This document shows positions 7,779-16,069 of a DNA stretch of 32,680 nt, in pieces. A program made the position numbers and the translations under genes. The notes below the pieces were generated by a model, which saw only the letters and a program-made list of their open reading frames with translations, searched no databases and was not told the DNA's origin. Within the stretch, counting starts at the first letter, position 1. Every line of letters begins with the position of its first letter. This DNA is from Bifidobacterium breve. GTDB lineage: Bacteria; Actinomycetota; Acidimicrobiia; Acidimicrobiales; Acidimicrobilacustridaceae. The stretch is from NCBI GenBank assembly GCA_945862505.1, contig CAMAYJ010000026.1:1-32680 (forward strand), read 5' to 3'.

Positions 7779-7993
7779 GTTAGGGCGAAGGAGAGTTGGT
7801 GATCTGGTCTACCTATTGCTCGTGATTAGCTCGGCGAGTCCAAATCTATCCTTGATCTCAAGAGTTCTTAGAAGATCATCCCGATCTCCAAATCGCCGGA
7901 GTGGAGACTGGTTTCTAGGCAGACGCGATGGGCGTCGGTTCGTGTTAGTTGTCAACGGCGAAAGCTTCTAAAACTTGGTTCTGCTCAAACGCG

Positions 7994-8020
7994 ACGAGAG
8001 GCCCCATTGGGGCCTCTCGT
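7994..8020 (-). terminator. Strong hairpin downstream of tRNA-Gly
   Basis: A perfect 12-bp inverted repeat (ACGAGAGGCCCC and its complement) encloses a 3-nt loop just 6 nt past the 3' end of tRNA-Gly on the minus strand. It would end the tRNA transcript. The T-tract after it is weak (TCGCGTTTG), so it may act as a processing or stabilising hairpin as well. In the rest of the gap up to 7772 I see no gene and only short imperfect repeats. Confidence 0.65.
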
Positions 8021-8026
8021 TCTGGG

Positions 8027-8097
8027 AGCGGGTGAAGGTAATCGAAACCTCGTAGCCGACTTGGAAGGACGGTGCTCTACCATTGAGCTACACCCGC
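8027..8097 (-). tRNA. tRNA-Gly (anticodon TCC)
   Basis: The minus strand folds into a full 71-nt cloverleaf. The acceptor stem is GCGGGTG/CACCCGC, the D stem GCTC/GAGC with loop AATGGTA, the anticodon loop CTTCCAA (anticodon at 8065-8063), and the T arm GAGGT-TTCGATT-ACCTT. The anticodon stem CCGTC/GTCGG contains one T-T mismatch (positions 30 and 40). The discriminator is U and the CCA end is not encoded (CCC follows). Confidence 0.93.
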
Positions 8098-8130
8098 AGG
8101 TTTTCATACCTTATCGCATCGGTTTGGTGA

Positions 8131-9423
8131 TCAGCCCGGAACGGCGAGTTGCGCCCCGACCGAACCTGGAGCAGGTGCATCCCATGCGGTGCCGCCGGTT
8201 CGTCCGCCAAGTTCCGGGCATTCGCCGGCGAAGATGCCCCACGAGCACTCCCATCCGGGGACGACCCAGTTGTGCATCATCCAAATATTTTTGTTCGCAG
8301 ATTTGCGACCACCGATAGCTGCGCAGTCCTCGGCGCTCATGGCCTCGCCACCAATAACTAGTCCGCCCTTCGAACAGAGGCCCCCATTGCTGTTGTGCTG
8401 GTGCCAGACGTCGTTCGCTCCCGCGAAACCTTCTGGGGCGCCACCGAGATGAAAGACGAGATAACTCAGCCCGACGAGTTTTGAATCAGGGTTCGTGCCG
8501 TCGAAGAGGAGTTCCGACGGTTTGGCTGGATCAAAGGAAATCACGAGTCGAGCGTTGGTGTAATGCGCTCCGATGCAGGGAATGTACGCAGTCGACTTCT
8601 GATAGCCGCCGGCTAACGCGTCTGCAACCGTTGGAAATTTCGTCACGACAGATCTCGCCAGATCTTGTTGAGCCGTGAGTTTCACACGTTCGTCGCGAGT
8701 GAGTTCAACCTGAGGAGTCGATCCACGATGGCTGTGTCCCTCGGCGTCGGTAGCGACCTGCCCGGGCGATGATGGGGGTCCCGAGAGTTCACACGGTGTG
8801 GCGGTAGTGGCGGATATTTCTGTGGTGCCGCCGTGTGCATGTCCCGCAGTGTCGTGAGCTTCGGTGTAACTGGGGGTGAGCATGATCGCCCCGAGTACGA
8901 CAGCAACTGTGCCAACGGCAAGCGCAGCAAAGCGCAGCGATATTCGTTCACGGCTTGGGCGCTGCAGCAGCGAAGGAAATGCAAGCGCAACAATCGCAAG
9001 CACAACAATGATTCCTTCAACGGCCGAAGAAATATTGCTAGGGGCAGAGAAGGATTCTGTCTGAAGTGCTTCAGGGCCGAACGGAAGACCAACGGTGGCT
9101 AACACAACCCACGTTGCGATGATGGCGAGGTTGACAACGATCGCAGATGCCCACACCCATCGGCGTGGACGGGCGACGATCAGGAGAGCAAAAGAGCATT
9201 GGTACGCAGCGATGGCTAGAAAAACCCAGCCGTGGGCCCAATCATCTGCGAGGTGATGGGGTGCGTATCCGAAGTGCACTGCCCCGACGGTTAAAGAAAG
9301 AACGGCGGCTAGCCAACGCACAGTGAGGTCCCGATCGAATTGATCGGAATGTCCTCGCGTGCCCGAAGATTGTCCAAGCACCTGCTTGTCAGGTTCGTTT
9401 GTGTTGGTGATTCCAGACTCCAT
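8131..9423 (-). CDS. Unrecognised five-TM protein with exported His/Cys-rich domain
   Basis: I do not recognise this 430-residue protein. Five hydrophobic helices are visible (about 36-52, 64-83, 89-111, 132-151, 163-182), followed by a 250-residue soluble part that an odd number of helices would place outside the cytoplasm if the N-terminus is inside. The linker is rich in histidine (EAHDTAGHAHGG at 189-199, EGHSHRG at 229-234). The C-terminal domain has conserved-looking motifs: CIGAHY (283-288), FHLGG (324-328), VWHQHN (339-344) and MMHNWVVPGWECSWG (382-396), with cysteines 350, 367, 393 and 402. The His/Cys pattern suggests metal binding (copper or zinc) or a disulfide-stabilised domain. 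ATG 9423 has GGAG 5 nt upstream and also a TAATCT box 9 nt upstream. Confidence 0.8.
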   Translation of the reverse strand: MESGITNTNEPDKQVLGQSSGTRGHSDQFDRDLTVRWLAAVLSLTVGAVHFGYAPHHLADDWAHGWVFLAIAAYQCSFALLIVARPRRWVWASAIVVNLAIIATWVVLATVGLPFGPEALQTESFSAPSNISSAVEGIIVVLAIVALAFPSLLQRPSRERISLRFAALAVGTVAVVLGAIMLTPSYTEAHDTAGHAHGGTTEISATTATPCELSGPPSSPGQVATDAEGHSHRGSTPQVELTRDERVKLTAQQDLARSVVTKFPTVADALAGGYQKSTAYIPCIGAHYTNARLVISFDPAKPSELLFDGTNPDSKLVGLSYLVFHLGGAPEGFAGANDVWHQHNSNGGLCSKGGLVIGGEAMSAEDCAAIGGRKSANKNIWMMHNWVVPGWECSWGIFAGECPELGGRTGGTAWDAPAPGSVGAQLAVPG

Positions 9424-9432
9424 GGAAACTCC

Positions 9433-9438
9433 AGATTA
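9433..9438 (-). promoter_or_regulatory. -10 box of the five-TM gene (TAATCT)
   Basis: TAATCT lies 9 nt before the ATG at 9423 on the minus strand, between tRNA-Pro and the gene. A GGAG also lies in the 9-nt spacer, so either a leaderless or a very short-leader transcript is possible. Confidence 0.4.
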
Positions 9439-9459
9439 TTTCATCTCGGTAGTGCTGAG

Positions 9460-9533
9460 TCGGGGAAGGGAGATTCGAACTCCCGGCCTCCTGCTCCCAA
9501 AGCAGGCGCGCTACCAAGCTGCGCCATTCCCCG
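9460..9533 (-). tRNA. tRNA-Pro (anticodon TGG)
   Basis: The minus strand gives a complete 74-nt cloverleaf. The acceptor stem is CGGGGAA/TTCCCCG, the D stem GCGC/GCGC with loop AGCTTGGTA, the anticodon stem CCTGC/GCAGG with loop TTTGGGA (anticodon TGG at 9499-9497), and the T arm GGGAG-TTCGAAT-CTCCC. The discriminator is A and no CCA is encoded. It lies upstream of the five-TM gene on the same strand. Confidence 0.96.
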
Positions 9534-9541
9534 GCGGGGCC

Positions 9542-9547
9542 ATGGTA
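9542..9547 (-). promoter_or_regulatory. Possible -10 box for tRNA-Pro (TACCAT)
   Basis: TACCAT on the minus strand ends 8 nt before the 5' end of the mature tRNA, so transcription would start almost at the tRNA itself. No -35 box is recognisable, so the call rests on spacing alone. Confidence 0.25.
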
Positions 9548-9627
9548 CAGGTAGAACTCGAGCCCTCCGTTACCAGGTCGATTCGAGACTGAATCTTCCG
9601 GCTGGACGAGGTCGCGAATCGCGCCGG

Positions 9628-9633
9628 TAGACT
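9628..9633 (+). promoter_or_regulatory. -10 box of tig (TAGACT)
   Basis: TAGACT ends 9 nt before the GTG start of tig and no Shine-Dalgarno sequence lies between them, which fits a leaderless or nearly leaderless mRNA for the tig-clpP-clpX transcript. A TGGACG about 19 nt upstream is a weak -35 candidate. Confidence 0.45.
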
Positions 9634-9642
9634 CGCCATCCT

Positions 9643-11019
9643 GTGAAAGCCACCGTCGAAGCCCTCGAGGGCAACAAAGTCAAACTGTCCGTTGAAGTTG
9701 ACGAGCAGGAATTCGAATCAGCCGTTGATGCGGCGTTCAAAAAGATCGCCCGCGAGGTACGCATACCTGGATTCCGTCCGGGTAAGGCTCCACGTCGGGT
9801 TCTTGAGTCACATATCGGCGCTGGTGCCGGTCGTGCTCAGGCGTTGAACGATGCATTGCCGGACTATTACTCCGAGGCGGTGCTTGCCAACGAGGTCGAT
9901 GTCATCGCGCCACCCGATATCGAACTTGTCGAAGGTTCTGAATTCGGAAACGTGAAGTTCGACGCAATCGTCGAGGTCCGCCCAGTTATTTCGATCTCCG
10001 GCTACAAGACTCTGGCTGTCGAAATCCCATCTCCGTCGCCGTCCGACGAAGAGATTGATGCGCAACTCGAGCGCTTCCGTAGTCAGTACGGCGATCTCGA
10101 AGTTGTTGAACGTGCCGCCGACACTGGCGACTACGTCACGATCGACATCGAAGGTTCGCAGAACGACGAGGTCCTCGAAGGTCTTGTTGCCAGTGCGTAC
10201 CTCTACGAGGTCGGCTCCGCCGGCATCGTTCCTGAACTCGACGAGCAACTTGCCGGCGTTTCTGCTGGCGATACCCGTTCCTTCGGTGCAGCGCATCCGA
10301 ATGGTGAGGAGGAAGATCCGCTTCATTTCGAGATAACCGTTACAGAAGTAAAAGCCAAGGTTCTTCCAGAACTCAACGATGAATTCGCCCTACAAGCTTC
10401 TGAGTTTGAGACCATGGCGGCATGGCGTGACGATCTTGTCACTCGCATGACCGAGGTTCGCAAAGCCCAATCACAAATGATCGTTCGTGAGAAAATCGGT
10501 GAAGCACTTGCGGAACTCGTTCCCGACGAACTTCCTGAACCGCTGATCGCAGCCGAGATGAACGAGCGTCTCCAGGACATGGCGATGCGCTTGCAGGCAC
10601 AGGGCCTTTCTCTCGATCAGTGGCTCCAGTTCTCGGGCACCGACACCGAACAGTTCCTTGATGAACTCAAGACCACGGCCGATCGTTCGGCTCGTGTTGA
10701 TCTTGCGTTGCGAGCAATCGCACTCGCAGAGTCCATCCAAGTTCTTGAAGAGGACCTCGACCTCGAATTCGAAGCTGTGGCTGCTCGTGTCGAACAAGAC
10801 AGCGATGTTGTCCGCACGCAGCTCACTGAAGCCGGGCACATCCCCGCACTCAAGGTCGACATTGCGAAGCGGAAGTCGCTCGATTGGTTGACAGAATCTG
10901 TCACCATCACCGACGAGGCCGGAAACAGCATCGCATTCTCCGATCTTGCCGCGTCAGATGAAGACGATGGCGATACCGTCCTAGACATCCCAGCGTCCGA
11001 GGAGGACGAATCCGAGTGA
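9643..11019 (+). CDS. tig: Trigger factor, ribosome-associated chaperone
   Basis: This 458-residue protein binds nascent chains at the ribosome exit tunnel. The N-terminal ribosome-docking domain holds the signature GFRPGKAP (43-50). An FKBP-like prolyl-isomerase domain follows (about 150-240, starting around [10 protein letters not shown]), and then the helical C-terminal chaperone cradle. The tail after about 430 is acidic ([11 protein letters not shown]...EEDESE), as in many actinobacterial trigger factors. The GTG at 9643 is the only sensible start because [18 protein letters not shown] begins the domain at once; there is no ribosome site, only the -10-like box. It overlaps clpP by 4 nt (GTGA), so chaperone and protease are translationally coupled. 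Confidence 0.97.
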   Translation: MKATVEALEGNKVKLSVEVDEQEFESAVDAAFKKIAREVRIPGFRPGKAPRRVLESHIGAGAGRAQALNDALPDYYSEAVLANEVDVIAPPDIELVEGSEFGNVKFDAIVEVRPVISISGYKTLAVEIPSPSPSDEEIDAQLERFRSQYGDLEVVERAADTGDYVTIDIEGSQNDEVLEGLVASAYLYEVGSAGIVPELDEQLAGVSAGDTRSFGAAHPNGEEEDPLHFEITVTEVKAKVLPELNDEFALQASEFETMAAWRDDLVTRMTEVRKAQSQMIVREKIGEALAELVPDELPEPLIAAEMNERLQDMAMRLQAQGLSLDQWLQFSGTDTEQFLDELKTTADRSARVDLALRAIALAESIQVLEEDLDLEFEAVAARVEQDSDVVRTQLTEAGHIPALKVDIAKRKSLDWLTESVTITDEAGNSIAFSDLAASDEDDGDTVLDIPASEEDESE

Positions 11020-11681
11020 TCGAATCCAGCAGCATCAGCGACCTGAAGATCAGTAATTACATTCCGAACCCGACAGTCATTTACGAGACAAGTCGCGGTC
11101 AGACCATTACTGCCGATCTTTACTCGCGTCTGTTGAAGGAAAACATCATCTTCATTGGCACGCCGATTGACGACACCGTTGCCAATCTGATCTGTGCGCA
11201 GTTGCTGCATCTCGAGTCGGAAAATCCCGACAAGGACATCAACATCTACATCAACAGCCCCGGTGGCGATGTTCTGGCGCTTATGGCCATTTACGACACC
11301 ATGCAGTTCGTGAAGCCTGACATTACGACCATCTGCTTCGGCCAAGCCGCCTCAGCAGCAGCGGTGCTCCTTGCCGCAGGCACCCCCGGCAAGCGCCTTG
11401 CGCTGCCTCATGCCCGCATCCTCATCCACCAGCCATACGCCGGGGCTCAGGGCCAGGCCACCGACATCGAGCTCGCCGCAAGAGAGATTCTTCGGATCCG
11501 TTCTTTGCTCGAAGAGGTCCTTTCGTCCCATACAGGGCAGACCCAAGAGAAGATCCACCGGGACACCGACCGGGACTTTGTAATGTCTGCAGAGGAAGCC
11601 AAAGAGTACGGGATCATCGACGAGGTGATTTCCCTCCGGGAGCTCGCCGACACGAGCGGTCCAATTACGGCCGTTCGCTGA
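11016..11681 (+). CDS. clpP: ATP-dependent Clp protease proteolytic subunit
   Basis: This 221-residue serine peptidase is the tetradecameric chamber of the Clp protease. The catalytic triad is S113 ([10 protein letters not shown]), H138 (ARILIHQP) and D187 (TDRDFVM); the spacings of 25 and 49 residues equal those of the E. coli enzyme. The GTG start overlaps the tig stop. Many actinobacteria carry two clpP genes in tandem here and need both to make an active protease; only one is present, so a second copy would have to be elsewhere or the single protein forms a homo-oligomer. clpX follows 28 nt later. Confidence 0.97.
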   Translation: MIESSSISDLKISNYIPNPTVIYETSRGQTITADLYSRLLKENIIFIGTPIDDTVANLICAQLLHLESENPDKDINIYINSPGGDVLALMAIYDTMQFVKPDITTICFGQAASAAAVLLAAGTPGKRLALPHARILIHQPYAGAQGQATDIELAAREILRIRSLLEEVLSSHTGQTQEKIHRDTDRDFVMSAEEAKEYGIIDEVISLRELADTSGPITAVR

Positions 11682-11709
11682 GACTCAACAGACCAAGGGG
11701 TACCCAAAC

Positions 11710-12981
11710 GTGGCCAAGTTCGGAGATGGTGGCGAACTTCTGAAGTGCTCGTTTTGCGGGAAGTCCCAGAAGCAGGTCAAGAAACTGATCGCCGGTCCAG
11801 GTGTTTACATCTGCGACGAGTGCATCGACCTGTGCAACGAGATCATCGAAGAGGAGCTTTCCGAAACCGGGGAGCTTTCTCTTGAAGAACTTCCGAAGCC
11901 TGTCGAAATTTTTGAGTTCCTGAACGATTACATCGTTGGTCAAGAACAGGCCAAGCGCATTCTCTCGGTAGCGGTCTACAACCACTATCGACGCGTTCAG
12001 TACGGGGCGGCGCAGCGCGACGACGTTGAACTCGCAAAATCCAACATCCTTCTTATTGGTCCCACTGGTTGCGGCAAGACTCTGCTGGCACAGACTCTGG
12101 CTCGCATGTTGAACGTTCCGTTCGCCATTGCCGATGCCACGGCTCTCACCGAGGCCGGTTATGTGGGCGAGGATGTCGAGAACATCCTGCTCAAGTTGAT
12201 CCAAGCGGCCGATTACGACGTGAAGAAGGCCGAAACCGGAATCATCTACATCGACGAAATCGACAAGGTCGCTCGCAAATCAGAGAACCCCTCGATTACT
12301 CGAGACGTTTCCGGTGAAGGCGTCCAACAGGCACTTCTAAAGATTCTTGAAGGAACCACTGCTTCGGTTCCTCCGCAAGGAGGGCGTAAGCACCCCCATC
12401 AGGAATTCATCCAGATCGACACCACCAATATCCTTTTCATCTGTGGTGGTGCGTTCGCTGGCGTCGACAAGATCATCGAAAGCCGCATCGGCAAGAAGGG
12501 CATCGGCTTCTCGGCCGAACTTCGTTCCGATAAGGCCGATGTCGGTGCGCTGTACAAGAGCATCCTCCCCGAAGACCTTCTCAAGTTCGGCCTTATCCCC
12601 GAATTCATCGGCCGTCTGCCCGTGATCGGTGCTGTCGCCAATCTTGATCGCGAAGCTCTCGTCGAAATTCTGACCGAGCCACGCAACGCGCTAGTGAAGC
12701 AGTACCAGAAGTTCTTCGAGTTCGAAGAGGTTGAACTTGAATTCACTCCTGAAGCCCTCAACGCCATCGCTGACCAGGCCCTCGTGCGTGGCACCGGTGC
12801 TCGTGGCCTGCGTGCAATCCTCGAAGAAGTACTCCTCGAGATCATGTACGAACTTCCGAGCCGCGAGGACATCGCCAAGGTCGTCATCGGGGCAGAGTCG
12901 GTTATCGAACGAACCGAACCGGTGTTCATCACCCGTGCGTCGACACCACGCACGAATCGCCCACGACGCGCTGCGTCGTAG
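11710..12981 (+). CDS. clpX: ClpX, ATP-dependent unfoldase of the Clp protease
   Basis: This 423-residue AAA+ protein feeds unfolded substrates to ClpP. The N-terminal zinc-binding domain has C13, C16, C35 and C38 (CSFC...CDEC). The Walker A motif is GPTGCGKT (117-124), the pore loop GYVGED (150-155) and Walker B IIYIDE (178-183). The ClpP-docking loop IGF is at 265-267, and the sensor-2 region is RGTGARGLR. The start is GTG at 11710, with AGGGG about 9 nt upstream. It sits directly behind clpP. In related actinobacteria valS often follows, but here folC comes next. Confidence 0.97.
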   Translation: MAKFGDGGELLKCSFCGKSQKQVKKLIAGPGVYICDECIDLCNEIIEEELSETGELSLEELPKPVEIFEFLNDYIVGQEQAKRILSVAVYNHYRRVQYGAAQRDDVELAKSNILLIGPTGCGKTLLAQTLARMLNVPFAIADATALTEAGYVGEDVENILLKLIQAADYDVKKAETGIIYIDEIDKVARKSENPSITRDVSGEGVQQALLKILEGTTASVPPQGGRKHPHQEFIQIDTTNILFICGGAFAGVDKIIESRIGKKGIGFSAELRSDKADVGALYKSILPEDLLKFGLIPEFIGRLPVIGAVANLDREALVEILTEPRNALVKQYQKFFEFEEVELEFTPEALNAIADQALVRGTGARGLRAILEEVLLEIMYELPSREDIAKVVIGAESVIERTEPVFITRASTPRTNRPRRAAS

Positions 12982-13014
12982 TCGTCACTTTCTCTTCACA
13001 ATGCGCGTCACTCC

Positions 13015-14319
13015 GTGAACTTCGACGAATCAATCGCGTACCTCGACAGTCATATCAATCTCGAGGCGAGCGCCGGGCTCATTCATGGCCTCTCACTCGA
13101 CCACATGCGCAGCCTTGTGGGAGTGCTTGGCGATCCTCAGGATTCGTTCCAAGTCATTCATGTAACCGGAACGAACGGCAAGGGATCAACGGCGCGCATG
13201 ATCACGGCGCTGCTTATCGAGCACGGATTGTCTGTCGGCACCTACAGCAGCCCGCATTTGCAGCGAATCAACGAACGCATCTGCTGGAATGGCGAATCGA
13301 TTTCCGATGAGCAGTTCGCTTCAGTCATCACCGACGTCGCTCGTGTTGCACCACTTTCGGGTATCACGCCCTCGTTCTTCGAGCTTCTGACCGCCGCAGC
13401 GTTCCTATGGTTTGCTGAATCGGCTGTTGATGTTGCCGTGGTTGAAGTGGGGCTGTTGGGTCGTTACGACGCAACCAACGTGTGCTATGCCGATGTTGCC
13501 GTGATTACGAACATCGGCCGTGATCATACTGACGGCGAAGGAGAGTGGCGACAGGCAATCGCCACGGAGAAGGCCGGCATCATCACGGAGAAGTCGACGC
13601 TTGTAACTGGCGTAACTGATCTAGCGCTCCGAGCGATCTTCTACGCGGAAGGACCAGAGCGCGTCTTTTCTCGGGGCGATGATTTCGAGATAGCGAATGA
13701 CCTCTACGCAGTTGGTGGCCATCTCATCGATCTACGAACCCCTTTTGGCACCTACGACCAACTGTTGGTTCCACTGCATGGCGTGCACCAATCAGAGAAT
13801 GCGGCCTTAGCGGTTGTCGCTGTCGAAGCGTTTTTCGATCGAGCTCTAGACGAGGCCGTCATCGAATCGGCACTCCAGTCCGTAACAATGCCTGGGCGAT
13901 TCGAAGTTGTCTCTCATTCGCCTCTACTCATCCTCGATGGCGCCCACAACCCTGATGGTGCTCGAGCTGCGGCACGAACCCTCAACGAGGAATTTGATGT
14001 TTCGGGTCGACGGGTGCTCGTTGTCGGAATGTTGACGGGGCGCGATGTTGTCGAAATGCTCGAATCTCTAGAAGCACGGCAGGCCGACCTCGTTATCGCG
14101 TGCACGCCGCAAAGCCCGAGAGCGGTACCGGCATCAGATGTTGCGGCGGTGGTCCGCGCGATGGGGGTCATGGTCGAACAGATCGATGATGTCGCCACAG
14201 CGGTGCAGCGAGCGATCGACGTTTCAACCGATGAGGACGTCATTCTCGTTGCCGGTTCGCTCTATGTTGCAGGTGCGGCGCGTACTGCTGCTGAATGGAT
14301 CGCTCGCCGGGGCGACTGA
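13015..14319 (+). CDS. folC: Folylpolyglutamate synthase / dihydrofolate synthase
   Basis: This 434-residue ATP-dependent ligase of the Mur-ligase family adds glutamate to folates. It has the P-loop HVTGTNGKGSTA (49-60), the family pattern YSSPHLQRINERI that binds the pterin side, and the second-domain motif LDGAHNPDGA near residue 310. The GTG at 13015 is used as start since the domain begins with MNFDESIAYLDSHINLE. A five-codon frame (ATG 13001 to TGA 13018) overlaps this GTG and could couple initiation, but that may be chance. No promoter box is obvious in the 33-nt gap behind clpX, so it is probably part of the same transcript. Confidence 0.94.
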   Translation: MNFDESIAYLDSHINLEASAGLIHGLSLDHMRSLVGVLGDPQDSFQVIHVTGTNGKGSTARMITALLIEHGLSVGTYSSPHLQRINERICWNGESISDEQFASVITDVARVAPLSGITPSFFELLTAAAFLWFAESAVDVAVVEVGLLGRYDATNVCYADVAVITNIGRDHTDGEGEWRQAIATEKAGIITEKSTLVTGVTDLALRAIFYAEGPERVFSRGDDFEIANDLYAVGGHLIDLRTPFGTYDQLLVPLHGVHQSENAALAVVAVEAFFDRALDEAVIESALQSVTMPGRFEVVSHSPLLILDGAHNPDGARAAARTLNEEFDVSGRRVLVVGMLTGRDVVEMLESLEARQADLVIACTPQSPRAVPASDVAAVVRAMGVMVEQIDDVATAVQRAIDVSTDEDVILVAGSLYVAGAARTAAEWIARRGD

Positions 14320-14362
14320 GAAGCGTTCTTCTGGCGAATCGCATTTCGGGCAGGTGGTGGTC

Positions 14363-14368
14363 TAGCGT
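14363..14368 (+). promoter_or_regulatory. -10 box of ndk (TAGCGT)
   Basis: TAGCGT ends 7 nt before the ATG at 14376 with no ribosome site between, which suggests a separate leaderless ndk transcript. The identical hexamer occurs 8 nt before murJ on the other strand. Confidence 0.45.
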
Positions 14369-14375
14369 TTCGGAC

Positions 14376-14783
14376 ATGGACCGCACGTTTATTATCTGCA
14401 AACCCGACGCCGTCGAACGGGGCCTGGTCGGAGAAATCCTCTCTCGCTTTGAGCGCCGCAACCTCAGTGTTGTTGCCGCAGAGCTCCGAACGATCGATCG
14501 CGCTACTGCCGAGCGGCACTACGGCGAACATTCCGACAAGCCGTTTTTTGGTGAACTCGTTGAATTCATCACTCGCGGTCCAGCGATGCTTGCAGTGATC
14601 GAAGGTCCGGAGGACACGTGGAAGGTTGTTCGGACGATGATGGGTGCGACGAACCCTCGCGATGCTGCTCCTGGCACCATCCGCGGTGATCTCGGGATTC
14701 TCTTCACTGAGAACCTGATCCATGGCAGCGACGGCCCCGAAGCGGCTCAGCGCGAGATTGCACTTTTCTTCTCTGGCCTCTGA
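14376..14783 (+). CDS. ndk: Nucleoside-diphosphate kinase
   Basis: This 135-residue enzyme equalises nucleoside triphosphate pools by passing the gamma-phosphate through a histidine. It begins with the family's TFIICKPDAVERG and has the phospho-acceptor H116 in ENLIHGSDGPEAA; GTIRGDLG (100-107) is the nucleotide-binding stretch. The length is normal for the family. Upstream in-frame starts would only add an unrelated low-quality extension, so ATG 14376 is used; it also has the -10-like box at the leaderless distance. It sits between folC and mreB, as in other actinobacteria. Confidence 0.97.
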   Translation: MDRTFIICKPDAVERGLVGEILSRFERRNLSVVAAELRTIDRATAERHYGEHSDKPFFGELVEFITRGPAMLAVIEGPEDTWKVVRTMMGATNPRDAAPGTIRGDLGILFTENLIHGSDGPEAAQREIALFFSGL

Positions 14784-14795
14784 TTCCAGCGTTAG

Positions 14796-14824
14796 TTGGT
14801 CCCGCGTTGGTCGCGGACTAGCCT
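14796..14824 (+). promoter_or_regulatory. Promoter of the mre/mrd/rod operon (TTGGTC-17-TAGCCT)
   Basis: In the 184-nt gap before mreB, TTGGTC (14796-14801) and TAGCCT (14819-14824) are spaced by exactly 17 nt, a housekeeping sigma-factor layout. It would give a leader of about 135 nt with the ribosome site GGGAGG at 14954-14959, so this transcript is not leaderless. No riboswitch-like structure is evident in the leader. Confidence 0.5.
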
Positions 14825-14967
14825 GAACACAGGACGGAGAAGGTCAGGTGCATCGTTGCGCTGGCATGTTGGGACCGTCTTCTTCCACCTCATTTATCTG
14901 CATCGCTTCACTGTCGCCTTTTCACACCAGAGCAGCAGGCCCAGAGCTCCAACGGGAGGCTCACCCC

Positions 14968-16056
14968 ATGGCCGGGAATATTTTCAACTCGATTTCTTCG
15001 AGTATCTCCAAATCGATCGCTTCACGAGACTCGCTGTCCAACATTGTCGGACGCGACATGGCCGTCGATCTCGGCACCGCCAATACCCTCATTTACGTTC
15101 GCGGCGAAGGCATCGTGCTCAATGAGCCATCAGTAGTCGCCATCAACGTCAAAGACGGGCGGCCCGTTGCCGTAGGCGCCGAAGCAAAACGCATGATCGG
15201 GCGCACGCCATCTCATATCCAGGCGATTCGTCCCTTACGTGACGGCGTTATCGCCGATTTCGACATCTGCGAAAAAATGCTTCGCTATTTTATTCAGAAG
15301 GTTCATACTTCGAAGTGGGCCAAGCCACGCATGGTGATCTGTGTTCCTTCCGGGATCACTCCCGTTGAACAACGAGCCGTGCAGGAAGCCGCAGAGTTCG
15401 CCGGAGCACGTAAACCGGCATACATCATCGAAGAACCAATGGCTGCTGCAATCGGCGCTGGGTTACCAGTCCAGGAACCCACTGGGAACATGATCGTCGA
15501 TATCGGTGGCGGAACGACCGAAGTTGCTGTTATCTCGCTCGGCGGAGTTGTGACCTCGCAATCGGCACGCGTCGGTGGCGATGCCATCGATGCTGCGATC
15601 ATCAGCTACATCAAGAAGGAATACAGCCTCGCCCTTGGCGAACGTACCGCCGAAGAAGTCAAAATAGCGCTGGGCTCAGCATGGCCTCTTGAGATCGAAT
15701 TGCACGCGGAAATTCGCGGCCGCGACCTTGTTACTGGTCTCCCGAAAACCATCGTGACGACGACCGAGGAAATTCGTGAGGCGATTGAAGAACCGGTAGC
15801 TGCAATCGTCGACGCAGTGAAAGTCACCCTCGACAAGACCCCTCCGGAACTGTCTGCCGACATCATGGAACAAGGCGTTGTGCTTGCTGGCGGTGGAGCG
15901 TTACTTCACGGAATCAGCGAACGGCTCGAACATGAAACCGGTATGCCGATCATCATCGCCCAAAATCCCCTGTTCGCCGTCGCTATCGGCTCGGGCCAAT
16001 CGCTTGAGGAGTTCGACGCATTGAAGGGCGTGCTCTTCTCGTCGACCATCAACTGA
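14968..16056 (+). CDS. mreB: MreB, actin-like rod-shape protein
   Basis: This 362-residue bacterial actin polymerises under the membrane and steers lateral peptidoglycan synthesis. The nucleotide-binding motifs are phosphate-1 DLGTANT (34-40), phosphate-2 DIGGGTTE (178-185), and adenosine LAGGGALLHG (306-315); IIEEPMAAAIG (153-163) is the conserved interdomain segment. The N-terminal 25 residues (NIFNSISSSISKSIASR) could form an amphipathic membrane-binding helix. ATG 14968 is chosen because GGGAGG lies 8 nt upstream; a longer in-frame reading from 14848 has no family similarity. It opens the mreB-mreC-mreD-mrdA-rodA series and implies a rod or elongated cell. The single mreB here resembles the arrangement in other MreB-bearing actinobacteria. 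Confidence 0.96.
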   Translation: MAGNIFNSISSSISKSIASRDSLSNIVGRDMAVDLGTANTLIYVRGEGIVLNEPSVVAINVKDGRPVAVGAEAKRMIGRTPSHIQAIRPLRDGVIADFDICEKMLRYFIQKVHTSKWAKPRMVICVPSGITPVEQRAVQEAAEFAGARKPAYIIEEPMAAAIGAGLPVQEPTGNMIVDIGGGTTEVAVISLGGVVTSQSARVGGDAIDAAIISYIKKEYSLALGERTAEEVKIALGSAWPLEIELHAEIRGRDLVTGLPKTIVTTTEEIREAIEEPVAAIVDAVKVTLDKTPPELSADIMEQGVVLAGGGALLHGISERLEHETGMPIIIAQNPLFAVAIGSGQSLEEFDALKGVLFSSTIN

Positions 16057-16069
16057 GTCGATCTGCACC

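Noticed and set aside
7779-7993. Possible small RNA in the gap between the MBL-Rieske gene and the tRNA-Gly hairpin
   Set aside because: Only short imperfect inverted repeats are visible, with no promoter-terminator pair that would define a transcript.
10617-11345. Minus-strand open frame of 242 codons across tig and clpP
   Set aside because: Serine-rich composition typical of the antisense of acidic coding sequence; both sense genes are certain.
13001-13018. Five-codon reading frame overlapping the folC start (GTGA)
   Set aside because: It could couple translation, but a frame this short is expected by chance and has no ribosome site; noted only within folC.
14848-14967. Extended N-terminus of mreB
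   Set aside because: The upstream in-frame part has no resemblance to MreB, and a strong GGGAGG site precedes ATG 14968.
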